Shown here: positions 12,085 to 20,527 of the stretch, in pieces
How positions within the stretch are numbered: position 1 is the first letter of the stretch
Layout of the letters: each line of letters opens with the position of its first letter
DNA from: Candidatus Gastranaerophilales bacterium
Lineage (GTDB): Bacteria > Cyanobacteriota > Vampirovibrionia > Gastranaerophilales > Gastranaerophilaceae
Reading direction: 5' to 3'
DNA: 64,000 nt
NCBI GenBank assembly: GCA_944323925.1
Contig: CALUUI010000007.1
Span: 1-64,000, forward strand
Program-made: the position numbers and the translations under genes
The notes under the pieces: generated by a model
Databases searched by the model: none
What the model saw: the letters and a program-made list of their open reading frames with translations, nothing else
What the model was told of the DNA's origin: nothing

Positions 12085-12721
12085 CATACTAATAGTAGAA
12101 GATCATGAATTAACGAGATTTGGATTAAAAGCAACCTTTGAAGGAAGCGATATAACCGAAACAATTTATGAAGCAAGTTCAGCCGAAAAAGGTATAGAAA
12201 TTGTATTAAATAATAAAATAGACTTAGTAATAATGGACTTGGGTCTGCCAGGAATAAATGGAATCGAAGCAAGTAAAAGAATTCATGAGCTAAACAGAGA
12301 TATAAAAATAATAATACTAACCTCACATAATGATGAGCAAGAAGTAATTTCAAGTCTTAAAGCCGGAGCAAACGCATACTGTTCAAAAGAGATTAACCCA
12401 CAGAGATTATTACAAGTATCCTCGTCAGTTCTAGAAGGCGCATCGTGGTTCGATCCATCAATATCACATATAGTATTAAGAGCCGCAACAAACACCCAAA
12501 TGAATGATGTTTCACAAGCCAAAAAAGATTATAATTTGACAATCAGAGAAAAACAGATATTAAAATTGATAACTGAAGGCTGTAGCAATATTGATATAGC
12601 AAAGGAATTATGCGTAACAGTAAATACAACTAAAGCACATGTTGCAAGCATTCTTCAAAAATTGGAAGTCGAAGATAGACTACAAGCAGCGTTAAAAGCG
12701 CTAAATGAAAAGTTAGTATAA
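12074..12721 (+). CDS. NarL/LuxR-family response regulator
   Basis: A 215-residue two-domain regulator. The receiver domain (1-125) has acidic residues E9/D10, the phosphoacceptor D55 in VIMDLGLPG, and a conserved lysine in CSKEI. The C-terminal LuxR-type helix-turn-helix (about 148-210) contains LTIREKQILKLI and NTTKAHVASILQKL. The start is TTG, with AGGAACAGGG upstream, overlapping the TPR gene by 11 bases. A second regulator follows after 9 bases. No histidine kinase is encoded nearby, so its input is unknown. Confidence 0.92.
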   Translation: MKSNILIVEDHELTRFGLKATFEGSDITETIYEASSAEKGIEIVLNNKIDLVIMDLGLPGINGIEASKRIHELNRDIKIIILTSHNDEQEVISSLKAGANAYCSKEINPQRLLQVSSSVLEGASWFDPSISHIVLRAATNTQMNDVSQAKKDYNLTIREKQILKLITEGCSNIDIAKELCVTVNTTKAHVASILQKLEVEDRLQAALKALNEKLV

Positions 12722-12730
12722 GAGGGATTT

Positions 12731-13357
12731 ATGGACGGTTTAGCTTCAATATTATTAGTAGATGATAATCCAAAATATTTAGCTGATGCATTACCAATGT
12801 ATGGCTACGAAGTAACAGTTGTAACAAATGGGATAGATGCGTTAAAAGAGCTAAGCGACGAAGAAAAGCATTTTGATTTAGTACTCCTTGATGTAATGAT
12901 GCCCCAAATGAATGGCTGGGATACATTAAAGGCAATCCGCAGCAATAAAAAACACCAATACTTACCCGTAATAATGATAACAGCAGTAAACGAAGATCAA
13001 AAGATTGTATCGGGTTTAAAAATTGGAGCTGATGATTACATCGTAAAACCTTTTATATTACCAAACTTATTGGCAAGAATGGAAGCAATATTAAGACGTT
13101 GCAAGTGGCAAAATGAAAACAGCAGTAAAAAAGATGTTTCAATAAATACAAATAGTGAAATAGAAGCACTAACATCAAGAGAAAAAGAGGTTTTAGCATT
13201 AGTCGCCAAAGGTGCAACCAATCAAGACATCGCAGATAAATTATTTGTAAGAGATGTAACAGTAAAAACACACTTAAATAGTATTTTTAAGAAATTAAAA
13301 GTGACAAATAGAACACAAGCCGTATTACTGGCTATGCAAATGAATTTAATAAATTAG
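12731..13357 (+). CDS. LuxR-type response regulator
   Basis: A second receiver-HTH regulator of 208 residues. The receiver has D11/D12, phosphoacceptor D54 in LLDVMMPQMNGW, and the lysine in YIVKPF. That layout is closer to OmpR-type receivers than to its upstream neighbour. The output domain is again LuxR-like (LTSREKEVLALVAKGATN and VKTHLNSIFKKL). AGAGGG lies 7 bases before the ATG. The two regulators are not a simple tandem duplicate, because the receivers differ strongly. They may form a relay or a heterodimer, which is inference. Confidence 0.92.
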   Translation: MDGLASILLVDDNPKYLADALPMYGYEVTVVTNGIDALKELSDEEKHFDLVLLDVMMPQMNGWDTLKAIRSNKKHQYLPVIMITAVNEDQKIVSGLKIGADDYIVKPFILPNLLARMEAILRRCKWQNENSSKKDVSINTNSEIEALTSREKEVLALVAKGATNQDIADKLFVRDVTVKTHLNSIFKKLKVTNRTQAVLLAMQMNLIN

Positions 13358-13367
13358 GAGTAGTAGA

Positions 13368-13901
13368 ATGATATCAAAAGATGAATTATTAAGACTGGCA
13401 GAAACCGATTCAGAAGCGTTTAATTCTGAAATAAAAAAAGCAGGAGAAGACGGACTTGATTTAAGCGAAGTTGACTTTAGCAATATGACCCTAAGCGGTA
13501 TCAACTTTACCAATGCAAATCTAAATTCAGCAAGTTTCAGTGATTCAATGTTAAGTGAAGTAGATTTTACAAATTGCGATTTGACATCAACTGATTTTAC
13601 CAGAGTAAATTGCGTTGAATGCAATTTTTCAGAAGGCATCTTAAATGGCGCTGATTTCAGTTACAGTAAACTAGATTATTGCAATTTTACCGAAGCAGAT
13701 TTATCAGGAACTATATTTAATGAAGCAGATTTATCTAATTCAGACTTTTCCTGTTCATATAATTTAAATGCTTGTAGATTTGATGAAGAAACAATATGGC
13801 CAGATAATGATTTATTACCAGATGGCTTCGATCCAGTTTATTCAGATGACCTATCTTCATTAAAAGATGATGATGACTACAATCAAGCCTCAGATTACTA
13901 A
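13368..13901 (+). CDS. Pentapeptide repeat protein
   Basis: A 177-residue protein with a central run of A(D/N)LXX-type pentapeptides (about residues 28-120), read as LSEVDFSNMTLSGINFTNANL and so on. This predicts a right-handed quadrilateral beta-helix. The N-terminus is a short helix and the C-terminus is acidic and disordered. AGGAGT lies upstream and the gene is 10 bases after the second regulator, closing the signalling operon. The biochemical role of most such proteins is unknown. Gyrase protection is known for some (Qnr, MfpA) but nothing specific supports it here. The stop overlaps that of the convergent glutaredoxin gene. Confidence 0.88.
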   Translation: MISKDELLRLAETDSEAFNSEIKKAGEDGLDLSEVDFSNMTLSGINFTNANLNSASFSDSMLSEVDFTNCDLTSTDFTRVNCVECNFSEGILNGADFSYSKLDYCNFTEADLSGTIFNEADLSNSDFSCSYNLNACRFDEETIWPDNDLLPDGFDPVYSDDLSSLKDDDDYNQASDY

Positions 13902-14128
13902 TTAATATTAGCTAAATATTCAATAATATCAGCGGATTCGTACATTTTAAGTCCGCTGTTTTTGTCATATAAAAAAGGGACTTGTCTTTTTCCACCAAGT
14001 CTAATTAAAGTAGCTTCTTCATCAGGGTTATTAATATCATGCTTAATGTATTGAATATTATTAGAATCTAAGAAATCAATAACTTTTCGACAATACGGAC
14101 ATCTTTCAAGAACATACAAATCAAACAT
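13898..14128 (-). CDS. Glutaredoxin-like protein (CPYC)
   Basis: A 76-residue thioredoxin-fold protein with the dithiol motif CPYC (C10-C13), the cis-proline segment QVPFLYD and the glutathione-site-like ESADIIEYL. This fits glutaredoxin 3 or the N-terminal domain of a glutathione S-transferase. I start at 14128, where GGAGAA precedes the ATG by 5 bases. An upstream TTG would add six residues. The gene is convergent with the pentapeptide repeat gene and overlaps its stop. Confidence 0.85.
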   Translation of the reverse strand: MFDLYVLERCPYCRKVIDFLDSNNIQYIKHDINNPDEEATLIRLGGKRQVPFLYDKNSGLKMYESADIIEYLANIN

Positions 14129-14241
14129 AAAAATTCTCCATAACAAAAAAAATTATGATACAAAACTTAAAAAGGCAACATTCTCCAGTTGTTGAATTTT
14201 ATCTCCGTGGTATCATAAACATATAAAGGAAAGAGGTAAAC

Positions 14242-14991
14242 ATGAGCGGACACTCCAAGTGGTCAACAATAAAACGTAAAAAAGCAAAAGTCGATTCAGC
14301 CAGAGCAGCCGAATTTCAAAAATATTCAAGAGAATTGATAGTAGCCTCCCGTTTAGGCGGAAGCGATCCATCAGGGAATTTCAGACTAAAAACAGCAATT
14401 GAAAGAGCAAAAGCAGCAGGACTCCCAAATGATAATATTAAACGAGCAATTGAAAAAGGTGCAGGCTCATCAAGTAACGAGAATTACGAAGAAATAGTAT
14501 ATGAAGGATACGCAGCAGGAGGAGTTGCTGTAGTAGTAGAGGCAATGACAGATAATAAAAACAGAACCGCCGGAGATATAAGAAGTTACTTTACAAAGTA
14601 CAACGGAAATCTCGGGGAAACAGGTTGTGTAGGATGGATGTTTGATAAAAAAGGCTGCATAACTTTTGATAAGAGCTTAAACTATGAAGCTTTATTTGAA
14701 GCTGCAATAAACCTAAACGCTGAAGATATAATTGAAGAAGATGATTGTTATAAAGTATTAACATCAGTATCGGATTTTCAAAAAATAGTAGAAGGTTTAG
14801 AATCGGAAGGCTTTAATTCAATAACGGCAGAATTTACAAGGATTCCACAAAATACCATAGAAGTAACTGATGAAAAAACAGCAACAAATATACTTAAATT
14901 ACTAAGTAAAATAGAAGAACACGATGATGTTCAAAATGTATATGCAAATTTTGATATATCAGACGAATTAATGGAAAAAATTGACATATAA
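14242..14991 (+). CDS. yebC: YebC/PmpR family protein
   Basis: A 249-residue protein with the hallmark N-terminus MSGHSKWSTIKRKK, then the NDNIKRAIEKGAG and YEGYAAGGVAVVVEAMTDN segments. The family includes DNA-binding regulators and, more recently, translation factors that relieve ribosome stalling at proline stretches. Which role applies here cannot be told. GAAAGAGG precedes the ATG. ssb follows after 8 bases. Confidence 0.96.
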   Translation: MSGHSKWSTIKRKKAKVDSARAAEFQKYSRELIVASRLGGSDPSGNFRLKTAIERAKAAGLPNDNIKRAIEKGAGSSSNENYEEIVYEGYAAGGVAVVVEAMTDNKNRTAGDIRSYFTKYNGNLGETGCVGWMFDKKGCITFDKSLNYEALFEAAINLNAEDIIEEDDCYKVLTSVSDFQKIVEGLESEGFNSITAEFTRIPQNTIEVTDEKTATNILKLLSKIEEHDDVQNVYANFDISDELMEKIDI

Positions 14992-14999
14992 GGAGTATT

Positions 15000-15326
15000 A
15001 TGAACACAGTAACAATAATCGGCAGAGCCGGACAAGATGCAGAAATAAAATATTTTGAATCAGGGAAAGTAAAAACCTCATTCTCATTAGCCGTAAACCG
15101 CTGGGATGCTAAGACAAAAGAAGAAGTAACCGATTGGTACAACATTGAAGTTTGGGATAAGCAGGCAGAATTTGCAGGGGAATATATCAAAAGGGGAAGA
15201 CAAGTAGCCGTAGATGGAAGAATAAGCATAAGCAAATGGAATGATGCCTCAGGCGACACAAGAGAAAGATATCTTATCGTTGCAAATAATATTAGATTAC
15301 TAGGTTCAAAAAGGGATTCTGAATAA
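15000..15326 (+). CDS. ssb: Single-stranded DNA-binding protein
   Basis: A 108-residue protein that is almost only an OB-fold (MNTVTIIGRAGQDAEIKYFE, then SLAVNRW and DWYNIEVWDKQAEFAGEYIKRG). It lacks the flexible linker and the acidic DDDIPF-type tip through which E. coli SSB recruits partners. It ends in SKRDSE instead. Short SSBs of this type are known in cyanobacteria. AGGAG precedes the start. The stop overlaps the next ATG by one base. Confidence 0.92.
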   Translation: MNTVTIIGRAGQDAEIKYFESGKVKTSFSLAVNRWDAKTKEEVTDWYNIEVWDKQAEFAGEYIKRGRQVAVDGRISISKWNDASGDTRERYLIVANNIRLLGSKRDSE

Positions 15327-16627
15327 TGTTTATATCTGACTTAGTCGGCATTATAGCTGACGACTTAACAGGAGCAAATGACACTGCTCTACAAATGCAG
15401 CAAAAAGGTGCAGTAACAAAAATCTTACTTGAAGCGCAAGAACCTGCCGACTTTGACAGAGAAAATACGCAAGTCTGGGCAATATCAACCGAAAGTAGAA
15501 ATCTTCAACCTGAAGAGGCCTACAATAAAGTCAAAGATATTACTAGATTTTTGAAGGATAATTTTAACTTTGAGTATTATTACAAAAAAATAGACTCTAC
15601 TCTTAGAGGCCATATAGCCATAGAAACCTTAACAGTTTTAAAAGAGCTTGAATATGATGCTGCCATTGTAATACCGGCCTTTCCAGCAGAAGGAAGAATA
15701 ACAGTAGGCGGATACCATCTTCTAAAAGGTTTACCCATCTCAATGAGTGAAATGGCTATGGATCCACATTGTCCAATATTAGAATCACATATACCAACAA
15801 TGTTTAAAGAACAAGTAGGCAAGGAGCACGAAGATATTATAGGAACAATCGAATTAAAAACTGTTATGAACGGAGCTGGTCCGATACTTAAAAAGCTCAA
15901 CGAACTGATAGAAAATGGGAAAAAATTAATAGTTGTAGATGCTGTATCAACAACAAACATAGAACAAGTAGTTTTGGCAATCAATAAACTTGAATATAAA
16001 ATATTACCAACAGGAACAGCGGCGTTTGCTAAAGTTCTTGCAAACATCTGGCTAGGATCTATAAAACATCACGAAGATACACTAAAACTTCCTAATTTAC
16101 CTAAACTCATACTATCAGGTAGTGCCACACAAATAACAGCTAAACAAATTGAACGACTTGAACAATCAGACGATTTTTCTAATATCTACACTATTCCCTT
16201 AAAATCCGAATACATATATAATAACAAGCAGTCCGTTGTCGTTGAAAAAATACTTGATAATTTAGGTAAAGACAATATTATATTAGTCCATACTTCTGAT
16301 TTAACAAATGATAATACCGAGATGTCTGACTCTACAGAGGAAGATACCCAAGATTTATTCCACCAAAAAATAACAGATTTTCTTGGGTATTTGGCACAAG
16401 AAATATCACATAAAAGAGATGTTATACTAATAACTCTGGGCGGTGAAACATCTTATAAGTGTTGTAAAAATATTAATTCTACGGAATTAACCATAGTAGA
16501 CGAAATTTCACCGGCCATAGCACTTACTAAAACCGGTCAACAAAAATGGATAATAACAAAATCCGGCAACCTTGGAAATGCTAATACATTAATAGATATT
16601 TTAAATTACTTAAAAGCACATGAATAA
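15326..16627 (+). CDS. Four-carbon acid sugar kinase (DUF1537 family)
   Basis: A 433-residue protein of the DUF1537 family, ATP-dependent kinases for D-threonate, D-erythronate and related acids. The N-terminal substrate domain shows GIIADDLTGANDTALQM and YYKKIDSTLRGHI. The C-terminal nucleotide-binding domain has LTLGGETSYKC-like glycines, written here as ITLGGETSYK. It is translationally coupled to ssb (one-base overlap) and overlaps the PdxA-family gene by 8 bases. In characterised pathways this kinase works with a PdxA2-type dehydrogenase, which matches the neighbour. The exact substrate cannot be read from sequence. Confidence 0.85.
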   Translation: MFISDLVGIIADDLTGANDTALQMQQKGAVTKILLEAQEPADFDRENTQVWAISTESRNLQPEEAYNKVKDITRFLKDNFNFEYYYKKIDSTLRGHIAIETLTVLKELEYDAAIVIPAFPAEGRITVGGYHLLKGLPISMSEMAMDPHCPILESHIPTMFKEQVGKEHEDIIGTIELKTVMNGAGPILKKLNELIENGKKLIVVDAVSTTNIEQVVLAINKLEYKILPTGTAAFAKVLANIWLGSIKHHEDTLKLPNLPKLILSGSATQITAKQIERLEQSDDFSNIYTIPLKSEYIYNNKQSVVVEKILDNLGKDNIILVHTSDLTNDNTEMSDSTEEDTQDLFHQKITDFLGYLAQEISHKRDVILITLGGETSYKCCKNINSTELTIVDEISPAIALTKTGQQKWIITKSGNLGNANTLIDILNYLKAHE

Positions 16628-17552
16628 CTATAAGAATAAAATAGCAATAACAACAGGCGACCCAAATGGTATAGGCGCGGAAATAGTAATAAAATCAATA
16701 AATAAATTAAACCTTTCACCCAAAGATTTTGTCATAATCAGTAATGACAAAGTCCTTGAAACCAATAACTATAACAGAAAAGATATAGAAATAATAAATC
16801 TGCCCTATGACAGCGAAATAAACACAGGTAAAGACTCCGCAGCAAGCGGAGATTTCTCATTCAGGCAGCTTGAAACAGCCTGTAAACTACAACCTAAAAG
16901 AATAGTAACAGCACCCGTATCTAAAAACGCAATGCATTTAGCCGGACATTTCTACAATGGGCAAACAGAAGTATTAGAACATTTTCTTGCAAAAAATGGA
17001 GAAAAAGCAGAAATGTTATTTATATGTAATGACTTTAGGATTTTACTTCTAACCAGACATATAGCAATAAAAGATATAAAAATAACAAAAAAAATGCTGA
17101 TAACAAAAATAAAATGCTTACAAAACTTTTTTAAAAATTATACAAAAATAAAAACACCCAAATTTGGTTTATGCGGTCTAAATCCACACTGTGGCGAAAA
17201 TGGAGTTATTGGGAATGAAGAACTTGAAATAATAAAACCAGCAATAAAAGAACTCAGAAATTCAAAAATAAATATATCTGACCCAGTAAGTGCTGATATT
17301 ATTCTATCCAATGCATTACTGAAAGCACTAAGTCAAGAAAAACAACCATACGATTGTTATATAGCAATGTATCACGACCAAGGGTTAATCCCAATGAAAG
17401 CAGCCGGCAGAAATAATGTTGTAAATACGACAATAGGACTACCGATAATAAGAACCTCTCCCGCGCACGGAACAGCATACGATATAGCAGGAAAAGGAAT
17501 TGCAGACGAAGGCTCCATGATAGCAGCTATTAAAGAAGCAATAAATTTATAA
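16620..17552 (+). CDS. PdxA-family 4-phosphate dehydrogenase (threonate-4-P or 4-hydroxythreonine-4-P)
   Basis: A 310-residue NAD-dependent, metal-dependent dehydrogenase. The N-terminal TTGDPNGIGAEI, the metal-binding MYHDQGLIPMKA and the IRTSPAHGTAYDIAG segments are typical of PdxA/PdxA2. At the place of the common GHTE substrate motif this protein has GQTE. Its overlap with a four-carbon acid sugar kinase favours a PdxA2 role: oxidising D-threonate or D-erythronate 4-phosphate towards dihydroxyacetone phosphate. A role in vitamin B6 synthesis is not excluded, since no other pdx gene is in view. No other acid-sugar transport gene is nearby. Confidence 0.82.
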   Translation: MNNYKNKIAITTGDPNGIGAEIVIKSINKLNLSPKDFVIISNDKVLETNNYNRKDIEIINLPYDSEINTGKDSAASGDFSFRQLETACKLQPKRIVTAPVSKNAMHLAGHFYNGQTEVLEHFLAKNGEKAEMLFICNDFRILLLTRHIAIKDIKITKKMLITKIKCLQNFFKNYTKIKTPKFGLCGLNPHCGENGVIGNEELEIIKPAIKELRNSKINISDPVSADIILSNALLKALSQEKQPYDCYIAMYHDQGLIPMKAAGRNNVVNTTIGLPIIRTSPAHGTAYDIAGKGIADEGSMIAAIKEAINL

Positions 17553-17626
17553 ATTTACATTTATACACACTTCATTGAACAGAAATAATTTTTAATGTAC
17601 GCTAGAGTCAAATAGAGGATAGCAAC

Positions 17627-18529
17627 ATGGATAACGACACAATCGATAATGGCTCAATAGAAAATGGTTTCATAGTTGACTTAAGTAATGCCAAAAATAC
17701 ATCTCAATTAATCTATGAACTAAGTTCTATTTTAGACTTACCAGAAGCCAGAAACAAAAAAATATGTTTAAAATTAGGTGATACCGACTTAAACCAATCA
17801 CAAATATTAAGCATAAAAGCACTAATTGATTCAATGCAAGGTGAAATAGGTTTAATTGATACAACTTCAGAACAAACAAGAGCCGCTGCAGAAAATTTAT
17901 CAATAGTAGTAACCGAATTAAAGAATGAAATTGAAGTAGAACAAGAACAAGTGGCAACACCGGAAGAAATAGATACGGTACTCGGAATTGTATCAAACGA
18001 TGAAAAAGAATCCTCAATAGAAAGCTCTATTCAGCTAACTCCAATATCAGATTTTAGCGAAGTCGCCGAAGCTGGGGGCTTAATACTAAATGGAGAAAGC
18101 AAATATGTAATGATGGATACAACCGGTATTTTATCCGAAGATCAAAAAACAGATGACGAAAATCCAGAAACACTACCAACATTATACTTAAATAGAACCC
18201 TACGTTCTGGGCAAACAATAAGTTATGATGGTAATATATTTATAGTAGGCGACGCACACCCCGGAAGCGAAATAATTGCTAAAGGCGATATCACTGTATG
18301 GGGAATATTAGGTGGAATTGCACACGCCGGATCCCAAGGAAATATAAATGCTAAAGTAAGAGCATTAAAACTAAATGCTATTCAACTAAGAATCGCTGGA
18401 CTTTATGCTCGTAGAAATGATACTTACAATGTTCCGTTTGTGCAAAAATCAAATGAATTTACACCAGAAGTCGCAGTATTAGAGAATAACAGTATAGTAA
18501 TATATAAAAAACTAAGGAGAGACGAATGA
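17627..18529 (+). CDS. minC: Septum site-determining protein MinC
   Basis: An FtsZ polymerisation inhibitor, 300 residues. The C-terminal beta-helical domain (about 190-280) is clear: RSGQTISYDGN, VGDAHPGSEIIA, DITVWGILGGIAHAG and QLRIAGLYAR. The N-terminal domain (about 15-110) is divergent. A long acidic linker joins the two. GAGGAT precedes the ATG. The gene overlaps minD by 4 bases (ATGA), giving the minC-minD-minE order usual in cyanobacteria. Confidence 0.93.
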   Translation: MDNDTIDNGSIENGFIVDLSNAKNTSQLIYELSSILDLPEARNKKICLKLGDTDLNQSQILSIKALIDSMQGEIGLIDTTSEQTRAAAENLSIVVTELKNEIEVEQEQVATPEEIDTVLGIVSNDEKESSIESSIQLTPISDFSEVAEAGGLILNGESKYVMMDTTGILSEDQKTDDENPETLPTLYLNRTLRSGQTISYDGNIFIVGDAHPGSEIIAKGDITVWGILGGIAHAGSQGNINAKVRALKLNAIQLRIAGLYARRNDTYNVPFVQKSNEFTPEVAVLENNSIVIYKKLRRDE

Positions 18530-19350
18530 GTGGTCGAGTTATAGTAATTACCTCTGGGAAAGGGGGCGTAGGAAAAACTACGACTAGCGCAAACATTGGT
18601 ACAGCTTTAGCAAAAGCAGGGAACAAAGTTGTACTTATAGATACAGATATAGGTTTAAGAAATCTTGATCTTTTGCTTGGATTAGAAAACAGAATTGTTT
18701 ATACAATTGTTGATGTTGTAGAAGAACGTTGTAAACTAAAACAAGCATTAGTAAAAGATAAAAAAAATCCAAACCTTTCACTATTAGCGGCTGCTCAAAC
18801 CAGAGATAAATCGGCTGTTACAGAAGAACAGCTAAAAGATATCTGTGAAACACTAAAAAAAGATAATGATTTCATATTAGTAGATTGTCCAGCCGGTATA
18901 GAACAGGGATTTCAAAATGCAATAGCTGGGGCCTCTGAAGCAATAGTAGTAACGACACCAGAAATGTCTGCAATAAGAGATGCTGACAGAATAATAGGTC
19001 TGCTAGCAGCGAGAGAAGAAATTGTTACTTATAAGCTGCTACTAAACCGAGTTCGTCCTAACCTTATCGCAACAAACGATATGATGAGCGTTGAGGATGT
19101 TGTTGAGCTTCTTGCTTGTGAATTAATAGGTATAATACCTGAAGACACAGGAATTATTTCTTCAACAAATAAAGGTGATCCTATTGTAAATGATGATAAA
19201 TCGCTAGCCGGACAAGCATACCGAAATGTTGCAAAACGGATTATGGGCGAAGAAGTTGAATTTTTAAATCTTGAAGAAGATAAAAATATTCTTGGAAAAA
19301 TAAAAGACTTCTTTGAGAAAAAGATAAAAGAAATTAAGGCTAAGATATAA
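18526..19350 (+). CDS. minD: Septum site-determining ATPase MinD
   Basis: A 274-residue membrane-cycling ATPase that recruits MinC and is released by MinE. The deviant Walker A motif is GKGGVGKT (11-18) with the signature lysine. Switch regions (DTDIGLRNLDLLLGLE and DCPAGIE) are conserved. The last 20 residues form an amphipathic helix (ILGKIKDFFEKKIKEIKAKI) that serves as the membrane-targeting sequence. It is coupled to minC by a 4-base overlap and followed by minE after 14 bases. Confidence 0.97.
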   Translation: MSGRVIVITSGKGGVGKTTTSANIGTALAKAGNKVVLIDTDIGLRNLDLLLGLENRIVYTIVDVVEERCKLKQALVKDKKNPNLSLLAAAQTRDKSAVTEEQLKDICETLKKDNDFILVDCPAGIEQGFQNAIAGASEAIVVTTPEMSAIRDADRIIGLLAAREEIVTYKLLLNRVRPNLIATNDMMSVEDVVELLACELIGIIPEDTGIISSTNKGDPIVNDDKSLAGQAYRNVAKRIMGEEVEFLNLEEDKNILGKIKDFFEKKIKEIKAKI

Positions 19351-19364
19351 GAGGGAGTAGAGAG

Positions 19365-19952
19365 ATGAGTTTTTTTACTGACTTTTATAACAAGGTTTTT
19401 AGCTTCTTTAAGCCACAGGAAAATCCCGAAAGTAACGTAAAAGACGTTGCAAGAAGCCGTTTAAAACTTGTTCTTATGCAAGATAGAACAAATCTTACGC
19501 CTAAAATTCTTGAACAAATGCGTGGTGAACTAATTGATCTTTTATCCAAATATGTCGAACTAGATAAAGATTTATTAGAACTTAACTTTGAACAAGAAGG
19601 TGATCAAGTTGCTCTAATGCTATCAATTCCGGTTATAAGAGCAAAAGATGAAAAGGAAATTGAAGAAGCACTTAAAAAAGATGCACTGATAAAAGGTATT
19701 CAGCTAGCTGAAGATGAAGAAGATATAGAAGAAATTGAAGAATCAGCAGAAACAAACAATAATGATAATGAGAATTCTTCTGAAGAAACGATAGATAATT
19801 CTGCTAATACTGAACTCTGTAATGAAACTGAAGAATCTGTAGAAACAGAAAACAATTCTGAATCTTCTGCAGATAATGATACTTCAAATGAAGAACACGA
19901 AAATAATAATGAAAAAGAAGAAAATCAGGAGCAAAATACTTCTTCTAATTAA
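19365..19952 (+). CDS. minE: Cell division topological specificity factor MinE with acidic tail
   Basis: Stimulates MinD ATPase and keeps the Min system off midcell. Residues 1-95 match MinE: a membrane-binding N-terminus (SFFTDFYNKVFSFF), the MinD-contact segment ARSRLKLVLMQDR, and a dimerisation domain ending LMLSIPV. The protein has 195 residues instead of the usual 85-100. From about 115 on it is a low-complexity Glu/Asn/Ser tail. AGGGAG precedes the ATG. A strong terminator closes the min operon 20 bases later. Confidence 0.93.
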   Translation: MSFFTDFYNKVFSFFKPQENPESNVKDVARSRLKLVLMQDRTNLTPKILEQMRGELIDLLSKYVELDKDLLELNFEQEGDQVALMLSIPVIRAKDEKEIEEALKKDALIKGIQLAEDEEDIEEIEESAETNNNDNENSSEETIDNSANTELCNETEESVETENNSESSADNDTSNEEHENNNEKEENQEQNTSSN

Positions 19953-19971
19953 AAAACAATAAAAACATAAT

Positions 19972-20008
19972 AAAAAAAGGTATAGAATTAAAATCTATAC
20001 CTTTTTTT
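19972..20008. terminator. Bidirectional terminator after minE
   Basis: A 14-bp perfect stem (19972-19985 with 19995-20008) with a 9-base loop, A-run before and T-run after. It serves minE and the convergent small membrane protein gene. Confidence 0.9.
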
Positions 20009-20013
20009 ATTAA

Positions 20014-20343
20014 TTATTTATTAATAGGTGGTAGCTTTTCCCTATCAGTAGGTAAAGACTTTTTATCAAAAGTTTTTACATGATGAGGTCTAAACTTTTG
20101 ATGATCCCTCATAACCGGAGGGTTGGCAAAATCCGGTCTTGCTTTTGGACAATGGCAATGAGCAATTGGCGGAGGCATCATACCAGGATGATAAAATCCC
20201 ATTGGTGGACATTTAGGCTTTAAAATATGAGCCATTAACAACAATGCTATTAAACATCCGATAAAAGAACCACACACAATAACTAAAAATTGTTTTACAA
20301 AACTTTTTTCAATTTCATAAACTTCTTTTTTTTCTTCTGTCAT
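20014..20343 (-). CDS. Small membrane protein with Pro/His/Cys-rich tail
   Basis: A 109-residue protein that I do not recognise. A charged N-terminus is followed by one hydrophobic helix (about residues 18-40). The tail is rich in Pro, His, Met and Cys (PPMGFYHPGMMPPP and AHCHCPKARP) and could bind metal. I start at 20343, where GAAAGGG lies about 7 bases upstream. Upstream in-frame starts exist but lack a site. Its 5' end faces fliD, about 185 bases away. Confidence 0.65.
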   Translation of the reverse strand: MTEEKKEVYEIEKSFVKQFLVIVCGSFIGCLIALLLMAHILKPKCPPMGFYHPGMMPPPIAHCHCPKARPDFANPPVMRDHQKFRPHHVKTFDKKSLPTDREKLPPINK

Positions 20344-20426
20344 ATTTATACCCTTTCTTTCTTTTGACATTAATATAACGAAACCCAAAATTAAAAGTTC
20401 ATTTTTAATAATAAAAAAAATTCGTC

Positions 20427-20444
20427 TTTACAAAACTTCACAAA
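20427..20444 (+). promoter_or_regulatory. HLR1/RpaB-like direct repeat upstream of fliD
   Basis: TTTACAAA-AC-TTCACAAA: two 8-base repeats two bases apart, one mismatch from the cyanobacterial HLR1 consensus KTTACAWW-N2-KTTACAWW. It lies just upstream of the fliD -35 box, about 52-69 bases before the predicted transcription start. That is the activating position described for RpaB. Confidence 0.5.
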
Positions 20445-20460
20445 TAGTGCATTTATATGG

Positions 20461-20489
20461 TTGAAAAACAAAAAAACGTGGAATATAAT
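20461..20489 (+). promoter_or_regulatory. Sigma-70 type promoter of fliD
   Basis: TTGAAA (20461-20466), a 17-base spacer and TATAAT (20484-20489). It is a housekeeping rather than a sigma-28 or sigma-54 flagellar promoter. Confidence 0.75.
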
Positions 20490-20527
20490 TAATATACAAG
20501 GAAGAATAAGCAAAAGGACGAAACATT

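Noticed and set aside
15580-16047. A 155-codon minus-strand frame inside the acid-sugar kinase gene
   Set aside because: Shadow of a conserved enzyme gene; no start signal and no protein-like pattern.
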